Origin: Sedimentisphaera sp050251615
GTDB lineage: Bacteria; Planctomycetota; Phycisphaerae; Sedimentisphaerales; Sedimentisphaeraceae
Direction: 5' to 3'
Assembly (NCBI GenBank): GCA_050251615.1
Contig: JBFWMM010000035.1
Span: 1 to 29,600 of the forward strand
DNA length: 29,600 nt
Shown here: positions 29,587 to 29,600 of the stretch, in pieces
Layout of the letters: every line of letters starts with the position of its first letter
Numbering within the stretch: position 1 is the stretch's first letter
The notes under the pieces: model-generated
Databases searched by the model: none
What the model was told of the DNA's origin: nothing
The model's input: only the letters and a program-made list of their open reading frames with translations
Made by a program: the position numbers and the translations under genes

Positions 29587-29600
29587 TTACAATTCTGCCG

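Overview
The window looks like chromosome from a Gram-negative, polysaccharide-degrading bacterium, most likely a planctomycete of the Phycisphaerae/Sedimentisphaerales type. This is inferred from gene content: a large secreted GH98-type glycosidase, a secreted protein with a C-terminal dockerin-like tail, a one-cysteine (formylglycine-type) sulfatase, an OmpA lipoprotein, MltA and a lipid A-type sugar operon. No rRNA or phylogenetic marker was available to test it.

Layout. 1-5930 (minus): a two-gene carbohydrate operon. The first gene is a 683-aa secreted multidomain protein. The second is a GH98 enzyme that runs off the left edge. A sigma70 promoter with a perfect LacI-type palindrome over the expected start site lies upstream, and a second, weaker site lies inside the leader. 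6268-8226: an AT-rich accessory patch with an ISL3 transposase remnant, an orphan RHS tip with an unknown C-terminal domain, a small membrane protein (possible immunity partner), a second RHS scrap, and two dispersed repeats that bracket them. 8227-11578 (minus): miaB, an MltA-type lytic transglycosylase and a pteridine-reductase-like SDR. 11841-15356 (plus): a sigma54 activator with an RtcR/CARF-like N-terminus, then a good -24/-12 promoter, about 130 nt of strongly structured candidate RNA, and an ASKHA/2Fe-2S corrinoid-activator-like gene. 15452-16368 (plus): a lipoprotein and a membrane protein. 16447-19513 (minus): thyX, a YgiQ-type radical SAM gene and a Nudix hydrolase. 19667-21584 (plus): a 2Fe-2S flavin reductase and a XerC/D recombinase. 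21730-23607 (plus): a membrane-tethered acidic HTH protein and an OmpA lipoprotein. 23883-27326 (minus): four overlapping genes for lipid-linked sugar transfer and lipid A/undecaprenyl modification. 27561-29490 (plus): tRNA-Val(TAC), an antisense integrase-like scar, and a Tat-exported sulfatase.

Three things stand out. (1) In the 683-aa protein, a second copy of a roughly 190-residue domain is circularly permuted and sits inside an Ig-like domain; the same domain is the N-terminus of the neighbouring GH98 protein. (2) The CARF-sigma54 activator has no rtcBA or CRISPR partner here. Immediately downstream is a sigma54 promoter whose predicted start falls at the foot of a long hairpin, which suggests an RNA-centred or leader-regulated response. 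(3) The orphan RHS-tip/membrane-protein pair, with an RHS scrap after it, resembles a polymorphic-toxin cassette remnant.

The GH98 gene is an uninterrupted 1261-codon frame on the minus strand from 3784 to the window edge. All functional calls are from reading motifs by eye; no database search was run.
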